From the NCBI GenBank assembly GCA_946186895.1, contig CAMHOW010000006.1, forward strand, positions 1 to 64,000: a DNA stretch of 64,000 bases, read 5' to 3'. Under the pieces are notes generated by a model. That model did not search any database and was not told the origin of the DNA. It was given only the letters and a program-made list of their open reading frames with translations. The translations under genes were made by a program, and so were the position numbers. Source of the stretch: an uncultured Fibrobacter sp. GTDB taxonomy: Bacteria > Fibrobacterota > Fibrobacteria > Fibrobacterales > Fibrobacteraceae. Below, piece after piece: positions 7,190 to 15,910 of the stretch (within the stretch, counting starts at the first letter, position 1; every line of letters begins with the position of its first letter).

Positions 7190-8770
7190 ATGAGTAAGAT
7201 TGATATGAGATTCCGGGTCAAGCCCGGAATGACGGCTTTGGGTGTTGTAATGGCAACAGCTGCGGTGCTGCTTGTTGCGGCCTGTTCCAGTGCGCCGGCT
7301 CCGGCTGTAGAAAAGGCTCCTGCGGCTGTTACCCCCAAGGATTCGGTGGCTGTGCCTGAACAGTCTGCTGCGGCCCCTGCGTCGTCTAGCGTTCCTGCCA
7401 GTTACAAGGACATCCAGTTTCCGGAATACAAGTACGTGGCGCCTTACCCCAAGGACTACCGGGTAGAAATTGCCGATGGAATTTCGGGCTATATCGTGAG
7501 TGACCGTCGCTTGCCTCTGGTAAACTTTACGGTGTATTTTGAGAACCCCCGTGTTCCGGCCTCCATCAAGGACGAGGCCGCTTTTGAGATGCTTGGCTCC
7601 ATGCTTAGGCGTGGCGGCGGTGGCGGGATTTCCCCTACGGTTTTGGAAGACTCCCTGGAGTTCATCAGTGCAGGCGTGGGTTCTTCTGCCGGTATCTGGA
7701 CGGCCTCTTTTGACATAGACTGCCTGACCAAGGATTTTGTTTCGGTGCTGGAGCTGACCAAGAAGGTGCTGCTTGCACCCGCCTTTGACAAGGACCAGTT
7801 GGAAATTGTCAAGACCAAGTCCGCCACCTCTTACGAGCAGCGTTACGATACACCCGCCAAGGTGCTTTCGGCTCTGCGGTCCAAGGTGAACTATGCGCCT
7901 AATAACCGCCTGTGGGATGCCACTGGTGATGAGTACAAGAAGGTTACCGAGGCTGACTTGAAACGGCTCGCCCGTGGCGTGTTCCAGTCCAAGCGGATTA
8001 TCTTTGCCCTTTCGGGTGATGTAGACAGGGATTCCTCGGTGCAGCTTCTGAAGGACTTTTTTGCCGGCTGGACCAAGGACACTTCTGCTGTTTCTCTCAA
8101 GCCTGCAGATTCCGCCTTTGTGGCGCCGCAGCCTCTTGCCTACCTGCGTAAGCCCGGAACCTACGTGGTGGACAAAGATATTACGCAAGCGAACATCGCC
8201 ATTAACCAGCCCTTCGTGAAGCGGCCCCATCCGGATTACTACCCGGCGGCGGTGGCGAGCTTTATCCTTGGTGGCGGAAGCTTTACCAGCAGGCTCATGA
8301 ACCGCGTCCGTAGCGACGAGGGCCTGGCCTATAGCGTCTACAGTACCGTCGGTAACGATTACCGGGATACCGCCATGACTACCATCGCCTTGCAGACCAA
8401 GGTGGAGTCTGTGGATTTTGCCCTGAAGCTTATTTTTGAGGAAGTGGAGAAGTTGGCGAAGGAAGGCCCCACGGCCGAAGAGCTTGAACAGGCCAAGAAG
8501 GCTCTGATCGAAAGCTTGCCCAGCCTCTTTGATTCCCCGTCGGCAACGGCTACCATCTTTGCCAAGGGCGAACTTCTTGGGAAGACCTACGACCATTATC
8601 TGGATTACGTAAAAGAGATAAACGCCGTGAATGCCGACCAGGTGAAGGCCATGATCGCCAAGTACTTTGCCCGTGACAAGATGACTATCTCTATTGTAGG
8701 CCCCGTATCGAAATTCGATGCCCTGAAACCCTTTACCGTGATTCCGCAGGATAGCCTGGATTTCAGGTAG
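7190..8770 (+). CDS. M16-family peptidase-like lipoprotein, zinc motif lost
   Basis: The 526-residue protein has the two-domain plan of M16 metallopeptidases (domain 1 about 100-300, domain 2 about 325-515). Landmarks include LGGGSFTSRLMNRVRSDEGL in the second half, the usual substrate-binding region. The HxxEH zinc motif expected near residue 125 reads DEAAFEM, so this copy is probably not a peptidase. It may be a partner or chaperone-like subunit. Residues 22-32 (ATAAVLLVAAC) form a lipobox with Cys32. The positive n-region of this signal (MRFRVKPGMT) is encoded by a dispersed palindromic repeat. The -10 box TATATT at 7176-7181 lies so close to ATG 7190 that the mRNA may be leaderless. In-frame alternative starts are ATG 7205 and ATG 7250. 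Confidence 0.85.
   Translation: MSKIDMRFRVKPGMTALGVVMATAAVLLVAACSSAPAPAVEKAPAAVTPKDSVAVPEQSAAAPASSSVPASYKDIQFPEYKYVAPYPKDYRVEIADGISGYIVSDRRLPLVNFTVYFENPRVPASIKDEAAFEMLGSMLRRGGGGGISPTVLEDSLEFISAGVGSSAGIWTASFDIDCLTKDFVSVLELTKKVLLAPAFDKDQLEIVKTKSATSYEQRYDTPAKVLSALRSKVNYAPNNRLWDATGDEYKKVTEADLKRLARGVFQSKRIIFALSGDVDRDSSVQLLKDFFAGWTKDTSAVSLKPADSAFVAPQPLAYLRKPGTYVVDKDITQANIAINQPFVKRPHPDYYPAAVASFILGGGSFTSRLMNRVRSDEGLAYSVYSTVGNDYRDTAMTTIALQTKVESVDFALKLIFEEVEKLAKEGPTAEELEQAKKALIESLPSLFDSPSATATIFAKGELLGKTYDHYLDYVKEINAVNADQVKAMIAKYFARDKMTISIVGPVSKFDALKPFTVIPQDSLDFR
7208..7234. repeat. Dispersed palindromic repeat, copy 2, inside coding sequence
   Basis: TTCCGGG-tcaag-CCCGGAA followed by TGACG. The same element as at 3095, here translated as part of the lipoprotein signal peptide of the M16-like protein. 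Confidence 0.75.
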
Positions 8771-8788
8771 CAGACAAAGGTTCTTATT

Positions 8789-9802
8789 GTGGGTAGGTCG
8801 CTCCTTGCTTTCTTGATGCTTGTAGCTTTCGTGTGTACGGAAGCTGTCGCTCAAGATACACCTGCGGCCAAGCGCGAAGCCCTAATGAAGGAAGCTGGCC
8901 GTAAGCGCATGATTGAGAAGGCCGGTGGCGACGAGGGTTTCCGTTCCCTTTGTTCCGGTGTAAAGAAATGCCTGAACATAGATTACGGATTCTGTGCCGA
9001 AAACGATCAGAAACCCTGGCCCAAAGTCAAGTATAACGACGAGTTCTGCGCCCCCTTTATCGAGATCACCAAGCGTGGCCTGCCCGCTGATCCGAATATT
9101 ACGGGGGCTACGGAAATCTATTCCAGGCTGGGGCGGCAGTACCGTGCCATCTACGAGAATCGTGGAGCGCTCCCTGCGAACGAACGGATACTTAGTTTTC
9201 TCTTTGACAATATGCCCTTTACGGCACAACTGATAAACGCCTACCTGGGAACGAACTACCAGTTGGAATACACCAGCAAGAACCGCAGGTTCTTTAGCGG
9301 TAGCAATGGCCGGAGCCTTTCGGGTGAGTTCTATTGGGCCTTGCAGGATAGTGCCGGCCAGAAGCTTGGCATGAGGAACGTGTTTTTTGGCTATGGACAT
9401 GCACAAGTTCTCAAGTGGGCCTTGCATGGGACTGCTGTTGCGTATTTGGACTTTTATCCGGTTTCGGAAACGGAAATTAGGTATAAGTTAACGGCTATCG
9501 TTTTCCCGGGAAATTCCGTCCTCAATTCCATTATGCAGATGCGGGTTTTCAAGAGTGTGGTGAGCGACAAGATAGACCATATCGTATCGGACATCAAGAA
9601 ATCTTCGGGTGAGTATTTCAAGGGTAACAAGGAGCCCATGCTCAAGAGTGCCGCCCTCAAGTCCATGGAGAATGTGCAGTACATTTTGGATTTCGAGAAC
9701 GTGGTGAATGGGGCACCCTGGAAATTGGGAGACTTTGAAAAGCTTCAGGAACAGCGGCGCCATGCCAAGGAAGTGCCCATACCGCTACAGGTGAAGGAGT
9801 AG
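8789..9802 (+). CDS. Secreted hypothetical protein
   Basis: The 337-residue protein starts at GTG 8789, with AAAGG eight bases upstream and the M16-like gene ending 18 bases before it. A signal peptide covers about residues 1-22 (hydrophobic core LLAFLMLVAFV, cleavage after AVA). The mature part has four Cys residues in the first half, within FRSLCSGVKKC, YGFCAEN and DEFCAPF, which could form disulfides in the periplasm. There are no membrane segments. I recognise no domain. Its position suggests co-transcription with the M16-like lipoprotein and an envelope role. Confidence 0.75.
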   Translation: MGRSLLAFLMLVAFVCTEAVAQDTPAAKREALMKEAGRKRMIEKAGGDEGFRSLCSGVKKCLNIDYGFCAENDQKPWPKVKYNDEFCAPFIEITKRGLPADPNITGATEIYSRLGRQYRAIYENRGALPANERILSFLFDNMPFTAQLINAYLGTNYQLEYTSKNRRFFSGSNGRSLSGEFYWALQDSAGQKLGMRNVFFGYGHAQVLKWALHGTAVAYLDFYPVSETEIRYKLTAIVFPGNSVLNSIMQMRVFKSVVSDKIDHIVSDIKKSSGEYFKGNKEPMLKSAALKSMENVQYILDFENVVNGAPWKLGDFEKLQEQRRHAKEVPIPLQVKE

Positions 9803-9810
9803 AAGAAATT

Positions 9811-10464
9811 ATGAGTGAAAAGGAAAGTTTGGAAAGCTTGCTGTCCCGCGTGACAGACCGTCGCAAGGAACTTTTGACCGGAGTGGTAAACCGCCGGACC
9901 CGCCATTTCTGCATGGTGCTGGAAGACCTGTTCGACCCTCACAATATTTCGGCTGTTATTCGTACCGCTGAAGTGTTCGGCCTGCAAGATGTTCACGTTA
10001 TTGAAGAAGATAACGCCTACAGCGTGAACAAGTCTATTCTGAAGGGCTCCTACAAGTGGATGTCCATATACCTGTACAAGAAGCGCATGCTCTGCATGGA
10101 AAAGCTCCGTGCCAAGGGTTACCGGATTGCGGTGGCCAGCACCAACACCACCAACTCTGTTCTGGACCTGGACTTGAGCGTGCCTACGGCCTTTTACCTG
10201 GGGAGCGAGTTCCATGGGAACCACCCCGACACCCTGGCCCATGCAGATTACGAGTTCAAGCTGCCCCAGTACGGCATCACGGAATCCATGAACGTGTCCG
10301 TGGCCGGAGGGGTGCTCATGACCTACCTGGACGTGTTCATGCAGCGGGAAGGGCGCGAAAAATTCCTGCTCCCCCAGGCGGAAAGGGACGCTTTGCTCTA
10401 TGATTTCCTGGATAGGCACGTAAATGGCATTGAAAATAACAGCCCCATTATACGGGTCGAGTAG
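9811..10464 (+). CDS. trmH: TrmH-type tRNA 2'-O-methyltransferase (SpoU family)
   Basis: SPOUT-class methyltransferase that probably adds a 2'-O-methyl group to guanosine 18 in the tRNA D-loop, using S-adenosylmethionine. All three SpoU motifs are visible: motif 1 DPHNISAVIRTAEVFG near residue 48 with the catalytic Arg, motif 2 YLGSEFHGNH near 130, and motif 3 QYGITESMNVSVAGGVLMT near 155, which forms the knot and binds the cofactor. The 217-residue length and C-terminal helical extension fit TrmH rather than rRNA-modifying relatives. ATG 9811 follows the preceding stop by eight bases, so the gene is probably co-transcribed with the secreted protein upstream. Confidence 0.88.
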   Translation: MSEKESLESLLSRVTDRRKELLTGVVNRRTRHFCMVLEDLFDPHNISAVIRTAEVFGLQDVHVIEEDNAYSVNKSILKGSYKWMSIYLYKKRMLCMEKLRAKGYRIAVASTNTTNSVLDLDLSVPTAFYLGSEFHGNHPDTLAHADYEFKLPQYGITESMNVSVAGGVLMTYLDVFMQREGREKFLLPQAERDALLYDFLDRHVNGIENNSPIIRVE

Positions 10465-10499
10465 GCGAAAACTGACAAAAATGCTATTTTAGAGCCAAA

Positions 10500-11408
10500 A
10501 TGAAGAAGAATACAACACTATACTTCTCTGTCGGTCTTGTCGTCCTGCTGGCTATTGTCATCTTGGTTTTTGGCATGTTCTTCTTGAACGAGAAAGACCC
10601 GAGAGAGACGTTTAACACCTTCCACCTGCGCTTTACGCAGGTCAGTACCCTGGTTCTGGATGACCCGGTGAAGGTCAACGGCGTCAAGCTGGGTAAGGTG
10701 GAAAGGATCGAGCTTGCCGGGCACAGGGTGGTGGTGACTATCCGCCTGCGTACCGACGTGATGATTCCCAAGGATTCCGAAATTCGCGTCCAGAATATCG
10801 GTATCATGGGCGAACGCCAGATTGGCATGATTCTCGGGGACTCCGAGGAGTATTTTGAGCCGGGCGACACCATTACGGGTCAGTTTGATGCCGGTATCGC
10901 CGAGGCCCTCGGTCTGGCGGGTGAAGTTTGCGACAGCACCAAGGTATTGCTGGAATCGGTGAAGCGGGCTTTGAAGGGTACCATCGCCAGTGAGGATTTC
11001 CAGGATAGGTTCAATACCCTGCTTGTAAAGGCGGAAACTCTGGAAGACCGCCTGATGGAACTTGTGAACTCTACGGACCCCGAGCTCAAGAAGAGTCTTG
11101 CCGGTCTGAATGATGTGACAATCAAGGTGGGCAACCTGGTAGAGGGCGTCAAGCCGCCTATCGACAACCTGTTTGCCAATACCGATGCGGTTATCGGGAA
11201 TGCCAACAACCTGATTGCGGAACTAGAAGGCGTCACCAAGCACTTGGACGAGCTCATTGCCAAGGTCCAGTCTAAGGAAAATACGGTGGGCGCCCTGCTT
11301 TCTGACCGCACGCTGCACGACGACCTGGTGAAGACGGTCCATTCCGCCGACAGCCTGTTCAGGGTCATCTTGCACGATGGGCTTGATGTCAACGTGGATA
11401 TTTTCTGA
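10500..11408 (+). CDS. MCE/MlaD-family lipid-transport protein
   Basis: The 302-residue protein has an N-terminal membrane anchor (residues 6-28) and an MCE domain at about 40-120, recognisable from VKVNGVKLGKVERIEL and IPKDSEIRVQNIGIMGERQI. A long helical tail to the end follows. MCE proteins form periplasmic hexamers that carry phospholipids between inner and outer membranes, together with the ABC proteins MlaE and MlaF. Neither partner is in the window, although their genes are usually adjacent. A -10-like TATTTT at 10485-10490 lies only ten bases before the ATG, so the message may be nearly leaderless. HPr follows after a six-base gap. Confidence 0.85.
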   Translation: MKKNTTLYFSVGLVVLLAIVILVFGMFFLNEKDPRETFNTFHLRFTQVSTLVLDDPVKVNGVKLGKVERIELAGHRVVVTIRLRTDVMIPKDSEIRVQNIGIMGERQIGMILGDSEEYFEPGDTITGQFDAGIAEALGLAGEVCDSTKVLLESVKRALKGTIASEDFQDRFNTLLVKAETLEDRLMELVNSTDPELKKSLAGLNDVTIKVGNLVEGVKPPIDNLFANTDAVIGNANNLIAELEGVTKHLDELIAKVQSKENTVGALLSDRTLHDDLVKTVHSADSLFRVILHDGLDVNVDIF

Positions 11409-11414
11409 GGATTT

Positions 11415-11687
11415 ATGATTGTAAAGACTCTTAAGGTTACCAACAAGCTTGGCGTCCATGCTCGCCCCGCGGGGATGATTGTGGACATTACGGGCCCGGC
11501 CAAGAGTGACGTCGCCATTATTTTCGAAGGCTCCAAGGCTAACGCCAAGAGCATTCTGAACGTGATGATGCTCGCCATTCCCCTGGGTTCCGAGGTGAAG
11601 TTTGAGGTAGACGGCGAAGACGAAGAACTGGTCGTGCAGAAGTTGGAGCAGTTGTTCCATGACAACTTCAACGAAGAAGCAGGCTAA
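11415..11687 (+). CDS. ptsH: Phosphocarrier protein HPr
   Basis: Small phosphocarrier of the phosphotransferase system, 90 residues. It receives phosphate from enzyme I on His15, which lies in GVHARPAGM. The regulatory Ser46 is also present (AKSILNVMMLAIPLG), the site used by HPr kinase in organisms that have it. An ATG with GAGGA upstream starts the gene. The enzyme I gene overlaps the last 29 bases, so the two are translationally linked. No sugar-specific EII component is in the window. A regulatory role is therefore as likely as sugar uptake, but that is inference. Confidence 0.95.
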   Translation: MIVKTLKVTNKLGVHARPAGMIVDITGPAKSDVAIIFEGSKANAKSILNVMMLAIPLGSEVKFEVDGEDEELVVQKLEQLFHDNFNEEAG

Positions 11688-13494
11688 GGGGTCTTCTAGC
11701 TCCAAGACTTCCAAAAAACCATTACGCATTGTATTGGTGGGCGTTCCTGCGTCGCCGGGCTTTGCCATGGGCAAGGTCTTCCCGATCACCAACAGGGAAA
11801 TCTCCGTCGTAGAGGAGACCATCCCCGAAAGTCGGGTCACCACCGAAGAACAGCTGTTCTTGAAGGCCGTCAGCAAGACGGCCAAGGAAATCGGCCAGAT
11901 CAAGGAGATTTCCGAGACCCGTACGGGAATCCACGATAGCCTGATTTTTGCCACCCACCTGATGATTTTGCAGGACCCGGGACTGGTAAACGGCGTCTTG
12001 GACATGGTCAAGAAAAAGCACAAGACGGCCCGCTGGTCGGTGCACGTGGTGCTGGGCAGCTACATTGAAAAGTTTGAGAAGATCAATTCTCCCGCCATGC
12101 GCGACAAGGCGGCAGACCTGCGGGACCTGTATAACCGCCTGATGGCAGCCTTGGACGACTCCGGTCCGGTACTGGAGGACGTGGCGCTGGAGCAGGGCGT
12201 GGTCCTTGCGGCCCACGAGATCATGCCCAGCATGCTTATCGCCATCAAGCCGGGCCAGGTGAGCGCCCTGGTGATGGATACCGGCGGACGCACGAGCCAT
12301 GTGGCCATCTTGGCCAGGTCGTTGCAGATTCCGGCGGTGTCGGGCCTTAGGAACGTGGCCGCCCAGGTCAAAGTCGGCGATACCATCATTGTGGATGGTA
12401 CCGGCGGTATGGTCATCGTCAATCCTGACGAAGAAGATATCCGCAAGTTCCACGAACGGCAAGAAGTTTTCGAACGCCAGCGTCGGGAACTGTTCACCAT
12501 GCGCCGTCTGGAGCCCATGACCCGAGACGGCAAGTACATTACGCTCCACGCCAACATCGAACTCCCGTCGGAGTCCTCCAAGGTGATGGACTTCGGGGCT
12601 ACGGGTATTGGCCTGTACCGTTCGGAATTCTTGTTCTTCCAGAAAGAAGCTCCTACCGAAAGCGAGCAGGAAGCTGCTTACGGCGAGATTCTTGAAACCA
12701 TGTCGCCCTGCCCGGTGACTATCCGTACCTTGGATGCCGGTGGCGACAAGCTGGTGGCGGGGCTTACCGCCGTGAATGAGGCCAACCCCTTTATGGGCTG
12801 GCGTTCTATTCGCGTGTGCCTCAGTCGCGAAGACATTTTTTGTACGCAGTTGCGCGCTCTGCTCCGTGCCAACAAGACTGGCAACCTGCGAATCCTGTTG
12901 CCCATGATTTCTGGGCTGAACGAACTGCGTAAGGCGAAGGCCTGCATTAAGCGCTGTGCCGAAGAGCTTAGAGACGAAGGTGTCCAGGTTGGCGACATCA
13001 AGATTGGCGCCATGATCGAGGTTCCCGCGGCGGTAATGCTTGTAGACCTGATTGCTAGGGAAGTGGATTTCTTCAGCATCGGTACCAACGACCTTATCCA
13101 GTTTACTTTGGCGGTGGACCGTACCAACGAACTTATTACCGATATGTTCCAGCCTCACCATCCGGCTATCTTGCACATGATCAACCGTGTGGTGATGGCT
13201 GCCCACCGTGAGGGAATCCCTGTGGCGGTTTGCGGTGAAATGAGTGCGGACCCCATGAGCGTGCTTTTGCTTGTGGGGCTTGGCGTGGACGAACTTTCCA
13301 TGACACCCTGGAGTGTCATGGCCACCAAGAAGATTATCCGTTCCATCAACTACGAAGACGTTCGCGAGTCGGCCCTGACGGTGCTGCAGATGGACGATTC
13401 CGACAATGTGAACGAGTACATGCACAAGAAGTATGCCCAGACTATTTCGGACTTGGGTATTTCCAGCTTCGTGGGTCAGGTGGATGGTAAATAA
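11659..13494 (+). CDS. ptsI: PTS enzyme I (PEP-protein phosphotransferase)
   Basis: Transfers phosphate from phosphoenolpyruvate to HPr. At 611 residues it is slightly longer than usual because of a Lys/Ser-rich N-terminal extension of about 22 residues. The phosphohistidine domain carries the active His214 in GGRTSHVAILAR. The C-terminal PEP-binding barrel has TGIGLYRSEFLF, GTNDLIQFTLAVDR and the catalytic Cys in VAVCGEMSADP. All key residues are kept, so the protein should be active. It starts inside ptsH, with GGAG about ten bases upstream, and its last 11 bases overlap the start of the Slt gene. Confidence 0.95.
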   Translation: MTTSTKKQAKGSSSSKTSKKPLRIVLVGVPASPGFAMGKVFPITNREISVVEETIPESRVTTEEQLFLKAVSKTAKEIGQIKEISETRTGIHDSLIFATHLMILQDPGLVNGVLDMVKKKHKTARWSVHVVLGSYIEKFEKINSPAMRDKAADLRDLYNRLMAALDDSGPVLEDVALEQGVVLAAHEIMPSMLIAIKPGQVSALVMDTGGRTSHVAILARSLQIPAVSGLRNVAAQVKVGDTIIVDGTGGMVIVNPDEEDIRKFHERQEVFERQRRELFTMRRLEPMTRDGKYITLHANIELPSESSKVMDFGATGIGLYRSEFLFFQKEAPTESEQEAAYGEILETMSPCPVTIRTLDAGGDKLVAGLTAVNEANPFMGWRSIRVCLSREDIFCTQLRALLRANKTGNLRILLPMISGLNELRKAKACIKRCAEELRDEGVQVGDIKIGAMIEVPAAVMLVDLIAREVDFFSIGTNDLIQFTLAVDRTNELITDMFQPHHPAILHMINRVVMAAHREGIPVAVCGEMSADPMSVLLLVGLGVDELSMTPWSVMATKKIIRSINYEDVRESALTVLQMDDSDNVNEYMHKKYAQTISDLGISSFVGQVDGK

Positions 13495-15874
13495 GTTTTT
13501 AGCAGTCCTTTTAGTTTGTTGTGCCCTCGCATTTGCGGACTCTACCGCTGTATCTTCTGCTACTATCTCTTCGGCTGTTGCCTCTTCGAGTTCGGCGACA
13601 GTCGCTGTATCGTCCAGTGTGGTTGCGACTTTTGCCGCTACGGATAGCTTGATTGCCACAGTATCTTTGAACGACCCCTTCTCGGAACAGGAAAAGATTC
13701 TGCCTAAGGATTTCCAGAATTTGGTGGTTCGCGCGGAACGTTCCAAGCGGGCCTCTATGGATTTTGGCGTCTCGAAAAACGTCCAGGATTTTGCGAAGGC
13801 TGCCTACTACTATTACAAGGAACTTTGGGATAGCGCCTACGTTGCCTACGATTCTCTGCGGGGTAGGGATTCTGTTCTGGATAAGAGTGTTATCTTGCGT
13901 ATGGCCCGCACCTGCTTTATGCTGGGCGATTACAACAAGATGCGCACTACCCTTGCTCTTGGGGACAAGTACGCCAAGGATTCCGACTTTGACAAGTCCG
14001 CCTCCCGTATGCGTATCGAGGCCGCCATGGCGGACACCAGCCTTACCGATGCGGCCCACGCGGATTCTCTGAAGGTATTCCTAGAAAAATACCCGAAGGG
14101 TGAAGATGCTGCTGCTCTGAAGTACCGCTACGCGCTGTACCTGGAACAGTTCAAGCAGCCGGCTCAGGCCAAGAAACTCTACATTCAGCTACTGGCCAGC
14201 TCTACGGCTTATAAGGATTCCGCCTTTGCCGCTATCCGGCGCTTGCGCAAGGTTCAGGGCACTCCCGAAAGCCTGCCCGAAAAAATCGCCTATGCCAAGA
14301 TGGCCTGTGCCAAGGATGAGGCATCGGCTTGCCTTGTACTGTTGGATTCCATCGCCATTATGGATTCGATCCAGTTGGCAAAAAATCCTGCCTTGGCGGT
14401 GGCTCCGTCGGAAGATTCCCTGCAGAAGCTTTTGCCGCCCAGTACGCTAGATATGGATACCCGCATCACCTTGTGGGAAAAGCGTGCCGTGACCCTTCGC
14501 AACCTTAAGCGTGACGACGAATCCATTGCGCAGTTCAAGTTCCTGCTGGATTCTGTGGAGGCAAAACCGTTGTGGATGCAGTCTATCTTGAAGCTGTACC
14601 GCAATAATGCCAAGAAATACGCCAAGGAAATCAAGACCACAGATTCCCTGTTGCAAGACGCGAGCCAGTTCAGCAAGGAAAACGCCAACAACCTCTGGAT
14701 AAAAGGCTTTGAGTACGAGCAGAACGAAAAGTACGATAGTGCTATCGTGTGCTTCAAGAAACTTTCTCACCGTAGGTTCAAGAACAACGTGAAGCGTCAG
14801 TGGGCAAAGTTCCGCATAGGTTTCGTCTACTTTAAGCAGGAAAAATGGCAGGAGGCCGTAGACGCCTTTATCGATGCGGCTAAGGAACCGTTCCTCTGGA
14901 GTGGTAGCGGCGCCCGTATGTTCCTGGGAGACGCTTACATGAAGCTGGGCAAGGATTCTCTGGCCCGTGAAGCCTATCTGGATTGTATTAGGGATTTCCC
15001 GCTGGCCTACTACGCCCACCGTAGCCGTCTGAAGCTTGCAGAATATAAGCTGATGGAAGAGAAGGATATTCCGTATGCTCACGGAGCTTCCATGTCTCCC
15101 GAAGAGACTCTGGCCTGGATTCGTGCCTCCCAGAAGATCGGCAAGCCGGACACCACCTACAATCCGGCACGTTACAATCGTATTCGTGAACTGTTCCTTT
15201 ATGGTTTCAGCGACGAGGCTTTTGCCTTATACGACGAAGTGCGCCGCAAGAACTACAAGCGCTTGGATTTCTTGTACGAGTACGGGATGCTCTTCTACGA
15301 GATGGGAGAGGTGGCTGCCGGCTACAGGCTTGCAAGGCAGTTCCAGAACAATATCGACCGTCGCCGTCTGATGGCGCCGCCCATCGGTGTGTTGCATTAC
15401 CTGTACCCGATTCCTTTCAAGGAACAGGTGAAGTTCCACTCTGGCGATCGCATCGACCCCTTCTTTGTTTACAGTGTCATGCGTCAGGAATCCATCTTCA
15501 ATTTCGAAATCGCCTCTCCGGTAGGCGCCCGCGGGCTCTTGCAGATTATGCCTGCCACAGGTAAGATGGTGGCTGCGAAGGAAGGGATTCCCGATTTTGA
15601 TCCGCTGTTCCTTTTCAACCCCTACATGAATATCCGCCTGGGAATACGTTACCTGGTGGATTTGAAGGCCGAATATAGCGACGATTACATGTACGTGCTG
15701 GGGAACTACAATGCTGGCCCTAAGCCCACCAAACGCTGGCAGACGGCAGGTCAGGGCAAACACTGGGATATTCGCGCCGAAGAAATTAGCTACTGGGAAA
15801 CCCGCGACTACGTAAAGCGCGTCATGGGGAATTACTGGATTTATCAGGAAATTTATGATAGTTCTGATTTCTGA
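13484..15874 (+). CDS. slt: Soluble lytic transglycosylase with TPR-like region
   Basis: Cleaves peptidoglycan glycan strands in the periplasm to give 1,6-anhydromuropeptides. From ATG 13484 the protein has a signal peptide (about 1-18, NKFLAVLLVCCALAFA), a Ser/Ala-rich linker, a long helical TPR-like superhelix (about 90-600) and a C-terminal SLT domain (about 640-790). The catalytic Glu lies in VMRQESIF. Supporting motifs are GARGLLQIMPATG, LGNYNAGP and RDYVKRVMGNYWIY. This plan matches the Slt70 family. The start at 13484 is preferred over 13433 because it begins the signal peptide; it overlaps ptsI by 11 bases. The last codons and stop fall inside a heptamer repeat array. Confidence 0.9.
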   Translation: MVNKFLAVLLVCCALAFADSTAVSSATISSAVASSSSATVAVSSSVVATFAATDSLIATVSLNDPFSEQEKILPKDFQNLVVRAERSKRASMDFGVSKNVQDFAKAAYYYYKELWDSAYVAYDSLRGRDSVLDKSVILRMARTCFMLGDYNKMRTTLALGDKYAKDSDFDKSASRMRIEAAMADTSLTDAAHADSLKVFLEKYPKGEDAAALKYRYALYLEQFKQPAQAKKLYIQLLASSTAYKDSAFAAIRRLRKVQGTPESLPEKIAYAKMACAKDEASACLVLLDSIAIMDSIQLAKNPALAVAPSEDSLQKLLPPSTLDMDTRITLWEKRAVTLRNLKRDDESIAQFKFLLDSVEAKPLWMQSILKLYRNNAKKYAKEIKTTDSLLQDASQFSKENANNLWIKGFEYEQNEKYDSAIVCFKKLSHRRFKNNVKRQWAKFRIGFVYFKQEKWQEAVDAFIDAAKEPFLWSGSGARMFLGDAYMKLGKDSLAREAYLDCIRDFPLAYYAHRSRLKLAEYKLMEEKDIPYAHGASMSPEETLAWIRASQKIGKPDTTYNPARYNRIRELFLYGFSDEAFALYDEVRRKNYKRLDFLYEYGMLFYEMGEVAAGYRLARQFQNNIDRRRLMAPPIGVLHYLYPIPFKEQVKFHSGDRIDPFFVYSVMRQESIFNFEIASPVGARGLLQIMPATGKMVAAKEGIPDFDPLFLFNPYMNIRLGIRYLVDLKAEYSDDYMYVLGNYNAGPKPTKRWQTAGQGKHWDIRAEEISYWETRDYVKRVMGNYWIYQEIYDSSDF

Positions 15875-15891
15875 TTTCAGATTTCGGATTT
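15864..15891 (+). repeat. Heptamer array, left of the S23-like gene
   Basis: Four tandem 7-mers of the form CNGATTT (CTGATTT twice, CAGATTT, CGGATTT). The slt stop codon lies in the second unit. The array is roughly the inverse complement of the array at 16292. Confidence 0.75.
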
Positions 15892-15910
15892 ATTGAAGTT
15901 TGGAGAAGAA

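Noticed and set aside
7175-8854. Long minus-strand frame opposite the M16-like gene
   Set aside because: It is the shadow of a GC-balanced gene with conserved M16 features; the opposite product has no family features or ribosome-binding site.
11722-13746. Long minus-strand frame opposite ptsI
   Set aside because: ptsI is clearly real on the plus strand; the shadow protein is His/Gln-rich with no known motif.
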